Source of the DNA: Bemisia tabaci
Lineage: Eukaryota > Arthropoda > Insecta > Hemiptera > Aleyrodidae
Direction of reading: 5' to 3'
Assembly (NCBI RefSeq): GCF_918797505.1
Contig: NC_092796.1
Coordinates: 33,800,098 to 33,864,097, forward strand
Length of the DNA stretch: 64,000 nt
In this document: positions 48,601-59,600 of the stretch, one piece after another
Numbering within the stretch: the first letter of the stretch is position 1
How the letters are laid out: the number at the start of each line of letters is the position of its first letter
Translations under genes and position numbers: made by a program
Notes under the pieces: model-generated
What the model saw: only the letters and a program-made list of their open reading frames with translations
The model's database searches: none
Told to the model about the DNA's origin: nothing

Positions 48601-51600
48601 CAATATTGGGAGACGAGTGGAAAAAAAACCAAACTTTTTGAGTAAAAATTTTGATCAATAATTGTCGATGACGGTTCATTCAGCGATGAAGAATTTTCTG
48701 GAGAAAATAACTGCTAATGATACGGAAAAAACGTTTACTTTTGCCACGTATTGATTTTGTTCAGTAATAATTCCTTTGGGATGGTAATGTGTTCTGATAT
48801 GAGAGCGGAAAGCGATATTGTATTGATTGAACGTTTTAAATTTAATGTTAATTGGCACAATTATTCTGTTTCCTGGATGTGAAAGACCTTTTTCCCTGAG
48901 AGAAATGTCTGTGAAGCCATTGTAAACATAATGCCAATTTGTCTTCTTTTTGTCACGATTATGAAACTTGCAAGTTTATTCAACTTTTTTCTGAAAGTTG
49001 AGAGCAATCATTTTGAAACGTAGCGAGAGAAAAGTCCCGCATAGCCGAAAGCCGCCCACTATCATTGAAAAAATTGATAAATCCACGCAATTTGTTGAGG
49101 TCCGGTTATGTTCAAAGAACAAAAAAAAACTTTTAATCATGTGAACAGCCAGACTTTTTATCTCAGTTTTTTATTACTCATTTCCCTACGAGAAGAAGGA
49201 ATCAAACAACTACGTATTCAATCATATCGTAACGTGTATTTTTTTAGCTTAAAAACCACCTGCTGCAAAGTATTGTGATCCTAACTGAAAATTATTGCTA
49301 AATACAGGGATGAATTTTTGGGAGAGGCTCATCAACTGGTTCCAGTACAAGTATTACGACTTGAAGCGACATTATTGGATGTTCCCTATTTTGGAGAAAA
49401 TGTCCGAAGAATTTTTCGGTATCGTGGAGCCGAGAATCGAAGAACTGGATACGAGACTTTCACTAGTATTGGTCAACGATCATTTCACTATGACACAGCC
49501 AACGCCCTTAGCTCCGTCTGTGATCCCGGTTGCCGGACTCCATATTAAACCGGTTAAGCCTTTGCCCAAGGTTGGTAAAAATAGGCGGCATCCGCATCCA
49601 TCACCCCAAAAAAGAATTGCTGAGCCTCATTTTTTTCCTCAGCTGCTCTATTTTAAGTTAAAGAACAGTTGGAAGACAATTTTCCGAAAAGCTAAAACAT
49701 AAATATTTACCGTCTTTGATACAAAAATGTTGGGATTTTTCAAAATTACACTCTGGAGAATTTTCATATTTTATTGAGACTAAAAGTCTTGTTCCTGAGA
49801 CAAGGCAGGTTTAACAAGTTTATCTTGTCTCTACGGCTCTACTATTTTTTTTAGTGCAGGAAAGGGGTTGTATGAGGAACGACAATGAAAACGACCATGA
49901 ACCTCACTTCATATGAAAAACTAAAGTTGTCGGTTCCAATAACTGAAGTCTTCAGTAATAATATGCGCCTAGGGATGCAAAACTTTGGTTACCTGAACTG
50001 AAATTTGGTCCGTTTGACCAAAAATGTCAGTTACCTGAACTGGAAACTTCAGAGTTTCATGAGAGCCGAAGTTGTTTTTTCCGTGCATAAGTTGCTGGTT
50101 ATTGCTGTTTAGAAGCGTATAAAAGCCAAACCCTTGGTTACATTTTTTGGCTCCTTGCGTTTTTCTTAGAGAGAAGTTCAGAGTAGTCGGTACCCAAACA
50201 TTTTCTATCGTAATCATAATATATTCAGTGTGTACTTTAGGTATCCTACTGTCCTACTGACTGACTGACTCAGTCACTCAGTGTGTACTAAGACGCCGAA
50301 GACTAAACAGTAGCCTGAGTCCATAATCCCACATATCTTATAGAAGCCACATGACATATTGCATCCCTGATTAGACAAGAATTATGTGCATCTTGATTAG
50401 TGATGTTCAAACGTTGTATGCTTTACGAGAATTATATGATCTCACATTTCGAAGTACCATAATCTATGACTCAATCTAAACTGAAAAATGTTGTGTTACA
50501 GGATATTGAAAAATTCATTTCCGAAGCGAGGCACGGCGTCATATATTTCAGTTTAGGATCTAACTTTTTTAGCAATCGCATGGAGGAGGGGAAGAAAAGG
50601 ATGTTTCTGGATGCTTTCGCTCAACTTCAGCAAAGAGTTCTCTGGAAATACGAAGATGACACTTTGTCTAATATTCCTCAAAATGTTATGTTACGGAAGT
50701 GGCTTCCTCAAACAGATATTTTAGGTAAGAATCTGACTAAAACCTGATTGCACGCATTTAAGCCTCCTAAGTCACACTCGAGTAACTTTGTTTCGAACAA
50801 TCTAAAATTGCTTAATCATAAAAGAAAGCATTCTCCGATTGGCGATTATTGTCTCAATCGATTCAATTGCAGTAGATGGTTTGAATTCCTGCGAAAATTG
50901 TTTTTTTTTTTATGAGACCTTTTTCTGAAGACATATGTTTTATTAGAGACCTTGCTTTCCTATCTTCCATTTAGTGTACAAATTATATTAGTAAGTACTC
51001 GCTCAAATTCACGTGGCCAAAATATCGAGGGATTAGTTTAAAAATCCGACCGAGGTAACACCAACTTGCCTAGAGCTCACACCGAAATTCATCGATCAAC
51101 GTCAAGAAAAGTATATGCTCTACTAACAAGTTGCTCATCGATCAGCGCTAGTTAATATTTAGCGTTGACCTTTGGCTTAGTTTCTATCTTACCCAACTAA
51201 GGAGCTTAATTTTGCAATGCGCGCCCTTTGTACTGCCATGCTAAGGAAAAACACCATATGCAACTTAAGGCGTTGCCAAATTTTTTTCTAATTTTTCTCT
51301 TTCTTCCTTTTCAGTTTTGTTGGTATTTTTTCAAACGTATTACGATGGGTACTTTACTTGTATTTTTCTCTTACAGCTCATAACAATACAGTCTTATTTA
51401 TAACGCATAATGGATACCTGAGCACTCAAGAGTCAGTTCATTTCGGAGTTCCTATGCTGGGCATCCCGTTAATCCTAGACCAGTTCAAGAACAGTGTACG
51501 CGTATTCAAGAAGGGAATCGGGCTGAGCTTGGATTTGAATAAGATTCATAATTCTCAACAAATACTCGATAAGATAAAAATATTAATAGAAAATCCCAGG

Positions 51601-52910
51601 TACATACTATCTTTTTGAAGTCTCAAATTTATTGGCTCCTAAAATTCTACACATTAGCTGTTTATTTATAAGAGAAAAAGAATAGCCACTCTCATTGTCC
51701 CTTCTTCTTTTCTCGTCACCTCCCATGTTTCTCTCTAGGTATTCCTCATTTTACATTCACTTGCACCATTGATAAATGCCATTCTGGATTAGCAACCGGC
51801 GGCGGTTCTCTTAATTCACTGCAAATTTAACTGAATGATGGATAAAAATATCTCATATATTATCTCAATAAAATCAAATATAAGTACTATATAAATAAAA
51901 GTACTGACGATGGATACCTAAAAGTGATGGCTACATTTTTCGATGGATGTCAGTGTAAGAGGTCTGAAAAGCTGAAAGGATTATATTGGACAATGCTGAA
52001 AAATCACATAAAAAACCTCAATGTGAGACCCTGTCACAAAGAAACGTGCAACATGGAAATAATTTAAACCGGGAAAAATGACTTCTAGGGGCCGTCCATA
52101 AAATATGTCACCCATTTTCCCCGACTTTTTTTTACCCCTCCCACTCTTCTGTCACCTACATGTCACATACTTCCAGACCCCCCCCCCCCCTAAAAATTAC
52201 GTAATTTCAATGGTGAATGGTGATCCTCCCATCCAGTTCCCTTAGGTGTAGGGTTGTTGTAAACAATTGCTACAAGTGTATCACACATTAAATCTCACAT
52301 GATAAAAATGCCTAGAAAATAACGTTGAGCACTGTCTGTCAGATAACCCCAGAAATCTCTGACAGGTCACTAGAGTTCGTGGAAAGCATCAGTGGCGTGG
52401 CGTGCTTTACGATGTATCGATTGTTATTCCATTTAAACCTATGGAAAAGGATCGATTTTCAGGGTGTTCGCAGCGAACACCTTAATAATCGATTCTTTAC
52501 CATGAGTTTAAATGGCAGAACAATCGATACATCGCAATTCACGCCACGCCACTGGAAAGCATATCTATCGTGTATAGGTATATCGTGTATAGGTGCGCGT
52601 AATCTAATTACATCCTTTAATTTGTTACAGTTATAAACAGAACGCACACAAATTATCAGCTTTTTTCAGAGATCGACCGATGCCACCTTTAGATACGGCC
52701 ATCTACTGGATAGAATACGTGCTGAGGCATAAGGGGGCAAATCACCTAAAGCTTGCGGGGTTGGACCTACACTGGTTTCAGTATTATCTTCTGGATGTCT
52801 ATCTTGCTATATTGATAGCATTTTACACATTGTACATTGCTCTTGCGAAATTGGTAGATCTGATAATTAAAACGGAGGGATCTCCAAAGATAGAACGAAA
52901 AAAATTATGA
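45620..52910 (+). CDS. UDP-glycosyltransferase UGT-A, 7 coding exons
   Basis: Exons read: 45620-45745, 47452-47659, 48244-48459, 49308-49570, 50502-50724, 51377-51599, 52631-52910. All have GT/AG borders and compatible phases (0,1,1,0,1,2), giving 512 residues. Seen: short hydrophobic N-terminus; SHSH with H25 in the catalytic-His position, 13 residues before RGHK; D132 as the likely charge-relay Asp; signature region from N348 with [13 protein letters not shown] and D380-Q381 for UDP-sugar binding; one membrane helix at about 473-495; short basic tail ending RKKL. By family knowledge it transfers a sugar from a UDP-sugar to small lipophilic acceptors on the ER lumen side; the substrate cannot be told from sequence. 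An AG acceptor at 45591-45592 precedes the first exon, so a 5' exon is likely. The aligned upstream Met of A-prime is ATT here, so I start at the next in-frame ATG. Introns are full of MITEs. Family assignment is very secure; the exact N-terminus is not. Confidence 0.91.
46205..47145. mobile_element. Element with CCCTG-TAAAA-TTGGC ends, split by the hairpin element, UGT-A intron 1
   Basis: The left end CCCTGGTAAAAATTGGC and the right end GCCAACTTTTATCAGGG are inverted repeats, each followed by CTATAGCC-rich repeats (TTCTTATAGCCTTTTATAGC occurs on both sides). The hairpin element occupies about 46380-46865 in the middle. This explains why intron 1 is 1.7 kb here and 0.46 kb in A-prime. Confidence 0.6.
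46615..46692. repeat. Hairpin module within UGT-A intron 1
   Basis: A near-perfect stem-loop with GGCGCCTACAAACCTAACAG arms and GCATTGCGCAATGC at the tip. The flanks match 7852-8030 on the left and the complement of about 6600-6780 on the right, so this is an independent copy of the same element. Confidence 0.8.
51232..51305. mobile_element. 253-bp MITE family, left end only, UGT-A intron 5
   Basis: Begins CTGCCATGCTAAGGAAAAAC and continues GGCGTTGCCAAATTT. Similarity stops about 70 bases before exon 6. Confidence 0.55.
52088..52200. mobile_element. Left part of a GGGGCCGTCC MITE, UGT-A intron 6
   Basis: Starts GGGGCCGTCCATAAAATATG, as in the complete copy at 21371. It runs into a C-run near 52180, and no right end was found. 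Confidence 0.55.
52390..52554. mobile_element. hAT-type MITE, copy 5, in UGT-A intron 6
   Basis: 165 bp from CAGTGGCGTGGCGTGCTTTA to CACGCCACGCCACTG, with a perfect 8-bp target duplication GAAAGCAT on both sides. It is almost a complete palindrome, about 76 bases before exon 7. Confidence 0.9.
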
Positions 52911-53045
52911 TTGTCATCTCTTGCAATCTTCGATGAACTTTTCAATTTGGAATCAGTTATATCTATTGTGTAATTAACTCAACACGGTTGCTGATATAAG
53001 TTTTCAAAATGTTGAGTTTCGATCAAGAAAAATTAAAATGTGTGC

Positions 53046-53051
53046 AATAAA
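53046..53051 (+). promoter_or_regulatory. Poly(A) signal of UGT-A
   Basis: AATAAA lies 136 bases after the UGT-A stop codon, in AT-rich sequence. It is the first canonical hexamer downstream, so the 3' UTR is probably about 150-160 bases. Confidence 0.6.
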
Positions 53052-53544
53052 ATGCTACCAATATAACCTCTTTTTCATTGAATTCTACACCTTCTCGGAG
53101 TTTTTATCAGCGATGGTGCATGGTATGTAACTACTTGGTGACTAAAAAGTCGGTTAAATTATTTCCCACTTCGATTATGTGCGTGCATAAATCCACGCTA
53201 ATGGGTAAAATTCATGGGCGTTATTGGGCGTGTGAACTTCTCTGGCAAAATGACCTCTCCGAGGGAGACTACTAGAAAAGGTGCATCACAACACTCTTCC
53301 TCTTTTATCAAAGTCCCATGCAAATAATTGGAAGAATACAGGTAGGATAAGAAAAAAAGAAAGAATAGAAAAGAAAAGAACACTAAACAGCGAGAAAAAA
53401 GTCTTAGTAGTTTACGCTGTAATCTGTTACTTAGAACTTCCTGCTTATCAAAACTGTAATCGCCGGAATTTGATTACGAATATACATACAATCTAAAATG
53501 CTGTCAAAAATTTAATTTATAAGGCAAATCTAAAAGGTATCAAA

Positions 53545-53692
53545 TGGATTACATTTTGAAAATTAGGAACTAAAATGTTTGGCTCATTCGTAAAAACTTG
53601 TACGTCTATAGGGGAACTGATGATACATGCGTTGTTTTTAAGCTGAGCCAGAAATTGTACTTCCCAATTGCAGCACGTAGTCCAATTACAAT
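53545..53692. mobile_element. ~148-bp palindromic repeat (GGACTGCATTTTGC family) 3' of UGT-A
   Basis: GGATTACATTTTGAAAATTA at the left and CAATTGCAGCACGTAGTCC at the right, with GGCTCA and TGAGCC facing inside. About 630 bases past the UGT-A stop. Confidence 0.6.
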
Positions 53693-53754
53693 AATTAGTA
53701 GTCGGCTAGATTATTATCAACATATTCTCCATACAGCCGAATAAAAAAACCACA

Positions 53755-54035
53755 AACTGTGAAAAAAAAATCGGTTAGGTAAACCGTAAAGTTCGGTGTT
53801 CAATATCGGCCGTACTGCTCGGTTCATATGACCTCTCTCTCAGTTCTGGGAAACCGTATCCTCGGTTAAGGTACCAAGCGCTCAAACCAAACTGAACAGT
53901 GGGAAAAGTTCGGTTGCATGAACCGAGGATACATTTCCGAGAAACGAGAATTCCGTCAAATGAACTGAACAGTACGGCTGATATTGAACACCGTACTCAC
54001 CGTTCATAAGACCGAAATTTTTTTCTCAGTGCAGT
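53755..54035. mobile_element. ~280-bp palindromic element (AAATCGGTTAGG ends)
   Basis: GTTCGGTGTTCAATATCGGC at the left faces GCTGATATTGAACACCG at the right, with GGTTCAT and ATGAACCG inside. Related GGTTACC-GAAGTTCGG sequence occurs at 32220-32475 and 49969-50100. Confidence 0.6.
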
Positions 54036-54280
54036 AAAAATATTACCGAGATTGGGAGGATAGTGCATCAACACAGGAAATGTGACAAGAGGGGTCGAAC
54101 AGTTCATCGGAACATCATCCCGTGAAGACTTTTAAAGGGACACCACGTCAAGGCCGCTGGATGCCGCGCCGTGTACAACAGCCGGCCGCGGGCACACGAA
54201 GTTAAAACGCCTTCAGTTTTTCGATCAGCAACACGCGCATCCATTGGGCATGTATAGTTGTATCTAGGCGTTGACCTAAC

Positions 54281-55451
54281 TAAAGGCGGACTGTTTGTTA
54301 ATAACGCTTCACGGTAATCAGTTAAACATTACTGTAAAACTTTATGACAAGTAAGTACTATGAATACGGAGCATCTGCTTACGTAAAGCACACGTAACAA
54401 TTTAAGCAGCCCAATTACATTTGGGAGAAATAAAAGCTAAAAACGGGGTACAGGCTGTGAATAAAACAATTTGAACGGGGCGTTTCGGGATTAACATGCC
54501 CTTTTTCAACCGCCGATGGAAAAAAAACAAAAAATTAAAAACATGTATGAGCCGCCGCTTAACATTGAGGCAAGACTTCTTAGTCTTAACCCATTGATTA
54601 AATCAATTAAATAATAATTGTAAATTGACACAGATGCTACGAAAAAGGAAAAAATAAAAAGTAAAGGGAATTCTCTTCATTGATGGAATGAGGATTAAAT
54701 TATGCAATCCGAGAGAATAAAATAAAAACATAAGGGAAATTTATATGCAATGTAACTATAAGAAAAGAACACAGGTGGATTGATAGCGATTCGGAACCCG
54801 AACTATACAATCGTTGAGCAGTTTTTAGATCAATCCGCCACCGACGATCTTCTTAAGAAATAAAGATGAACTTTTGCTACTTCATCGAGTCAAATCGCCG
54901 ATGGAGATCCACGGTTGTCACTTTCCTCCACCCGATGGGACTGACGTCCCGGTTCAATGGGTTTTTAAAGAAAACGCGTTCCTTTTCGCGGAACACCAGC
55001 AAATGACGAGTTGCAATTATGAGTTTAAAAAAATTTCAAATACTATTTTTGGGTTTATATTTAACGGTGATTTATAAATATTGTTGAATAAAATTTAACA
55101 GATTGTGGATCGTTTGTGTGCGGTTGCGCGGTTGGGCATTGGTTTTGCGTCTCCATTTATGCATTCAGCAACATCTCATTAATGCGAAGGAACTGTGATA
55201 CAGATAAATAGTGTTTTTATTTATAATTAATTTAATTGTATGCAGCACTCGTCCGGAGTCTATTATTGAGCGTGACTCAGTTTACTTTGATCTATCACGG
55301 AAGAAGGCAGCACCTACTGACCGATAAGTGATAAAAACATCGTTGGAAAATCGATCGGACTAACAACAAGTACCTGGAACTTTAATCAAGTACGTACTCA
55401 AATTATTCTATGCTATTTCAGACATTTTAGTCCGAATGTACATAAACTGCG
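54281..55451. other. Intergenic between UGT-A and UGT-B
   Basis: AT-rich with no repeat family recognised. The 67-residue frame at 54874-55077 is unrecognised. Confidence 0.35.
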
Positions 55452-55686
55452 TGTCGATGGCCAAAGTGCGAGACCACGTGTTTCCGTTTGCGACGTTGCA
55501 GAATTCCTGTCATGCCTTATTTTCTCTTTGAAAAATTAGTCAATTTAAAGTCTCAAAAATATCCTTGATTGCTTTTCGCTGTTAGTAAAATATATACTGT
55601 GTAAATTTCAAGCCATACGGTTGGCTTGTTGATCTTCGAAAAATCAGTAATATAGTGGAACTTTTAGGAACACCGCGATGGAAATC

Positions 55687-55951
55687 AATGGATTGCATTT
55701 TGCAAAACGGAACCACTATAGCATTGCAATGTTGCTAAAATTGTGCAACTTCTTTGGTTTTGGAGGAAAAACTCGATTATTCATTAATAGTTTCTATTTT
55801 ATTCGCTAAAAACTGTAAATTTAAGACAAAAATTACCATCTAAATTTCATAGTTTTTCACGATTTCCGCAATTTTATTGCAAAAGATGAAGTTGCACAAT
55901 CTTAGCATCATTGCAATGCTAGTGGTTCCTTTTTGCAAAATGCAATCCAAT
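55687..55951. mobile_element. Foldback of the TTTTGCAAGAAGGAACC family, copy 2
   Basis: About 265 bp. TGGATTGCATTTTGCAAAAC faces TTTTTGCAAAATGCAATCCA. GCATTGCAATG and GTGCAACTTC are also mirrored. It lies in the UGT-A to UGT-B intergenic space. Confidence 0.7.
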
Positions 55952-56678
55952 TGTTTTGCGATTTGGTCATCGATATGTGGCTCGAGGAGAAGGGGCTTTA
56001 ATCCATGGGGGAAACATTTTCTATTAGATAAATGTTTGCCGAGTCGGGTTGAAAAATCTGGTTTTAAAATGTCGTCGGAAACCTTTCTCTATTATTCTAA
56101 AAAATAAGTTGCTGGTGTAGCTCAATCCAATAGAGGGTCAAGCTGCATTACAATCAAGCGATTATATACTCCAGCCATGGCAGATTCAAACTTTAAACAC
56201 TTCTTGGAAACCACGTTTCCCAACTGCATCTTAAAATCCACTTCCCATAAAATAGACTTCAAGATTCAAATATCTGCTCAGACATTTATTACAGTACTTG
56301 GTTGAAAACATGATCTACCATTCATTCGGTTAATATATTTATTTTTCTTACACGAGCGTGTAATAGTTAGAGTCCAAGCGACAATATTAAACAAGTTTGC
56401 GACAATCCTTCCAATTTTCATACGTATTAGAAGAATGGTGATAAATTATTGATCAATAGTGCTGTATACGAAATTCGGAGATCTGTAGGAGATGTAACCA
56501 GTAATATTACTGATTGCGTAAAAACCACGGAGATTAAGAAGTAAGTCATCGCGTGAGAAAAATTAAATCGCGTTATACACAAGGAAATTCAATCTAAGAA
56601 TCCATTAAAAACCTCAAAATGGGTCAAAATTTCATTAATTTGAAAATCCTTTATTACCCGATGATGATTTTGTTACAG
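55952..56678 (+). promoter_or_regulatory. Probable 5' region of UGT-B
   Basis: Ends in a TTACAG acceptor next to the start ATG, so a 5' untranslated exon should lie here or further upstream. GGTGTAGCTCAATCCAATAG at about 56114 faintly resembles a tRNA A box but no tRNA can be folded around it. No core promoter motif was confidently seen. Confidence 0.3.
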
Positions 56679-59600
56679 ATGAGGTGGTCACTGATATGCA
56701 CCATTTTACTGATTTTCTACACTCAAAATATCAAAGCGGCTAAGATTCTAGTCTTGGCTACAGTTTCTTCTCACAGTCATGCAATTTTTACAAGTGCCAT
56801 TACCAGCGCACTTGCCGCTAGAGGACACGAGGTGAGTATGATTTTGAAAAAAAAGAAGGGGGAGGGGAAATGGCGAAACATTTCTAATTTTCAAAAAAAA
56901 TGTTGAATTCCAGATTTACCAATATTCCGTCACGTTGACGTTGAGGAGGTACATGTGGCGTTTGGGTGTCGCAGAACGGCCCAGTGCGTTGTAGGAGCGA
57001 CTTTTATGTTTTGTTACGTTATGTATCTACGCGTGTTCTTATACAGGAAAACCTTAATCTGATTGTTATGAAATTTAAATGAGCCTCAGGTGGTTTATGA
57101 TTCCCTCTCACCTGATTCTATCATTCGAGTCGCTCTTTTCCATTTTGAGCGCGTCTCTATCTACACTCAGAGTATAATCTCGATAGAATAAAGTATTAAA
57201 CTTTAGTTCATATTGAATACCGAACTATTCCGGTTTAGAAGATCGAAGTTCTGGGACTCAAGAAACGAATTTTGGTGGGCTGAATCAGTGCTCGATTTCT
57301 TTGACCAAAAACTTCGGTGGCGAGGCGTGAATGATCGATTATCGATATTTCCCCGATTGAAATTGTGGTAAAGACTCGATTATTAAGGAATTCGTTGCCA
57401 ACATCCTATTTTTCGATCCTTATCCATAGGTTTTAATGACAGATCAATCAATGTATCATCGCAAAGCTCGCCACGCCACAGACCTGAACCAAAAAAGATC
57501 GAAGTTCAATAAGGACCGACATGTAGTTCAACAATAGTTCGACAATAGTTCTACAATATGATACATGAATCTCTTGTAAAACTCTTATTAAGTTTAGGAC
57601 TAGTTTCCTTAACGTTTTCCATATCTGCATGTCTCTCATATTCTTAGAACGAATAATTCCTATTTTTCCAATACTTTTTTTACCTTCACAGCTGGTCGTT
57701 CTGTCTCCAGACAGGGAAAAGCGTGCGATCCGAAACATAACAACGATCTATCTCGAGGGCGGTTACGATGATAAATTATTCAATATAAATTTGGAGGAGA
57801 TGCCATCGTCGGAGGGGCTTTTAGATTATTTCAGGATGTATACAGAATTCTCCACGGCCACATGCCAAACTCTTCTATTCTCCCCCGGGAACAAGAAGTT
57901 TCACAGGGATCATAGAGATCACAAATTCGACCTCATTTTATTCGACATCGGTAAGTAATGAGCTCTGGAATATATCTTCTCGAGTTAATAAAAAAGTTAC
58001 AGCCTCTTTTTTTGTTCAATCGGTCAAAGTACTTGGAAAAAATAACTGTATGCGAAAAGCGGTCCTCAGCCATAACGGTTAAATTCGCGGATAACGGGAT
58101 ACAGTGTCAATTCTTAAGGCCGAAAACGCGAATCTCAGTACTTCTGCCTTACTTCCCGACAGAGGAAAAATATTATTCAAGATTCTGTTGACGCCTGAAA
58201 AAGGATCTTATTGTAGCTATCCTTAAGAATTATTTCGATGCATGGCTCAAGCACAAAACCACGTATCTCTTTTGTGGTGTCTCAAAATCTTCATTCCTGC
58301 TTTATGTTTCCGAGGAAGAGCTAGTCAACTTTACAACTTGATATTCATACAGAATATTCTGCTACCAAAGAAGAAGAATCAAGGAACTTGAAAAAAAAAA
58401 TTAAGTGGACGTATTTCCAAGGGAAAAATAAAGTATGACAAGATGAGAAGTCTCCGACGTCGCAAACTGAGATAATAGCGGTTCCGTGCTTTATCACCAT
58501 GTTTTTGGCTGTTAATCTATTTACTAGATGAATGATGAGCTTTGGTTGATGTCATGAGCTTAAACAAGATTCCCAAACTTTGGTTCAACTTGTCTGACTC
58601 TAGACCGATAGGTCCCCTAGTAGCAAAACCACAGAAGGAAAAGATAAATATTATGTACGAAAGTTAATTTTTTTTATATAATGCATGCATACGAAATGTT
58701 AAAAGTGAACATTTTTATGTAATCATTATATTAAAAAATGTAATAATTTTCGTGAGCTTTTTGCGAACATACTAAAAATTCCTCTAATTCGCGTAAAGCT
58801 CACGAAAATGATGACCTATTTTTTTATATAATCGTTACATAAAAATGTTCACTTTTAACACTTTCGTATGCATGCGTTATATAAAAAAATAAAAAATGTG
58901 TGTATAAAAAAAAATTACCTTATCTAGCTTTTATCATTTTTCATATATTACGGTCAGGTCTGAACTTTGATTTTTTTTTATATAAGCGTTACACATTTTT
59001 TATATAAAAAAATCATTTAGATAACAGATATGTTTTTTTTATACTTTTTTTAGAAAAACAAAAATTTGTTCTGCTACTAGGGTCCCGGTTTCGAACACCC
59101 GGTGATGGCGACAAATTTTCACGGGGCTGACGGGTATCTGCTGAAACAGGTTCTACTCGACCTTAATCCCTGAAAATTTGCCATGCCGGAGCATGGATGT
59201 GCCAAAATCCTCCTGATGTCTACTGACACTGAAATAATCTCTGTGTTGAAAGTCATGTCTGTAGATGACTGTAGATTCCTAAGTTACTAAATAAAAAATA
59301 ATAGGAGCCACAAACAAACAAACAAAAAAACTTTGGTTTGTTTGCAAAACGAAAGTTTCAACACGTTGTTAACCATCGACATGGTGGGTAGGTCAACAGT
59401 TAAATGGTAAAGATGCTAGAGTCCAGAAAGTAAAAGATTCCATTGGCAAGATACCAGTGGAGCGTCACTTCGTCCCTGATTTTCCCTGATTTTCACGCTA
59501 GGGATTTGAATTTCCAGGTTGCTCGGAGTGTTTCCTGAAATACGCCCACGTCTTCGGACACCCTCCGATCGTGGCCTACTCAGCCTTCTTCACGATCCAA

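Noticed and set aside
56110..56195. tRNA-like sequence (GGTGTAGCTCAATCC)
   Set aside because: No acceptor stem or T-arm pairs with it, and no proper B box is present.
56619..56678. N-terminal extension of UGT-B from an upstream in-frame ATG
   Set aside because: A good splice acceptor (TTACAG) directly precedes the ATG at 56679, and the shorter product has a normal signal peptide.
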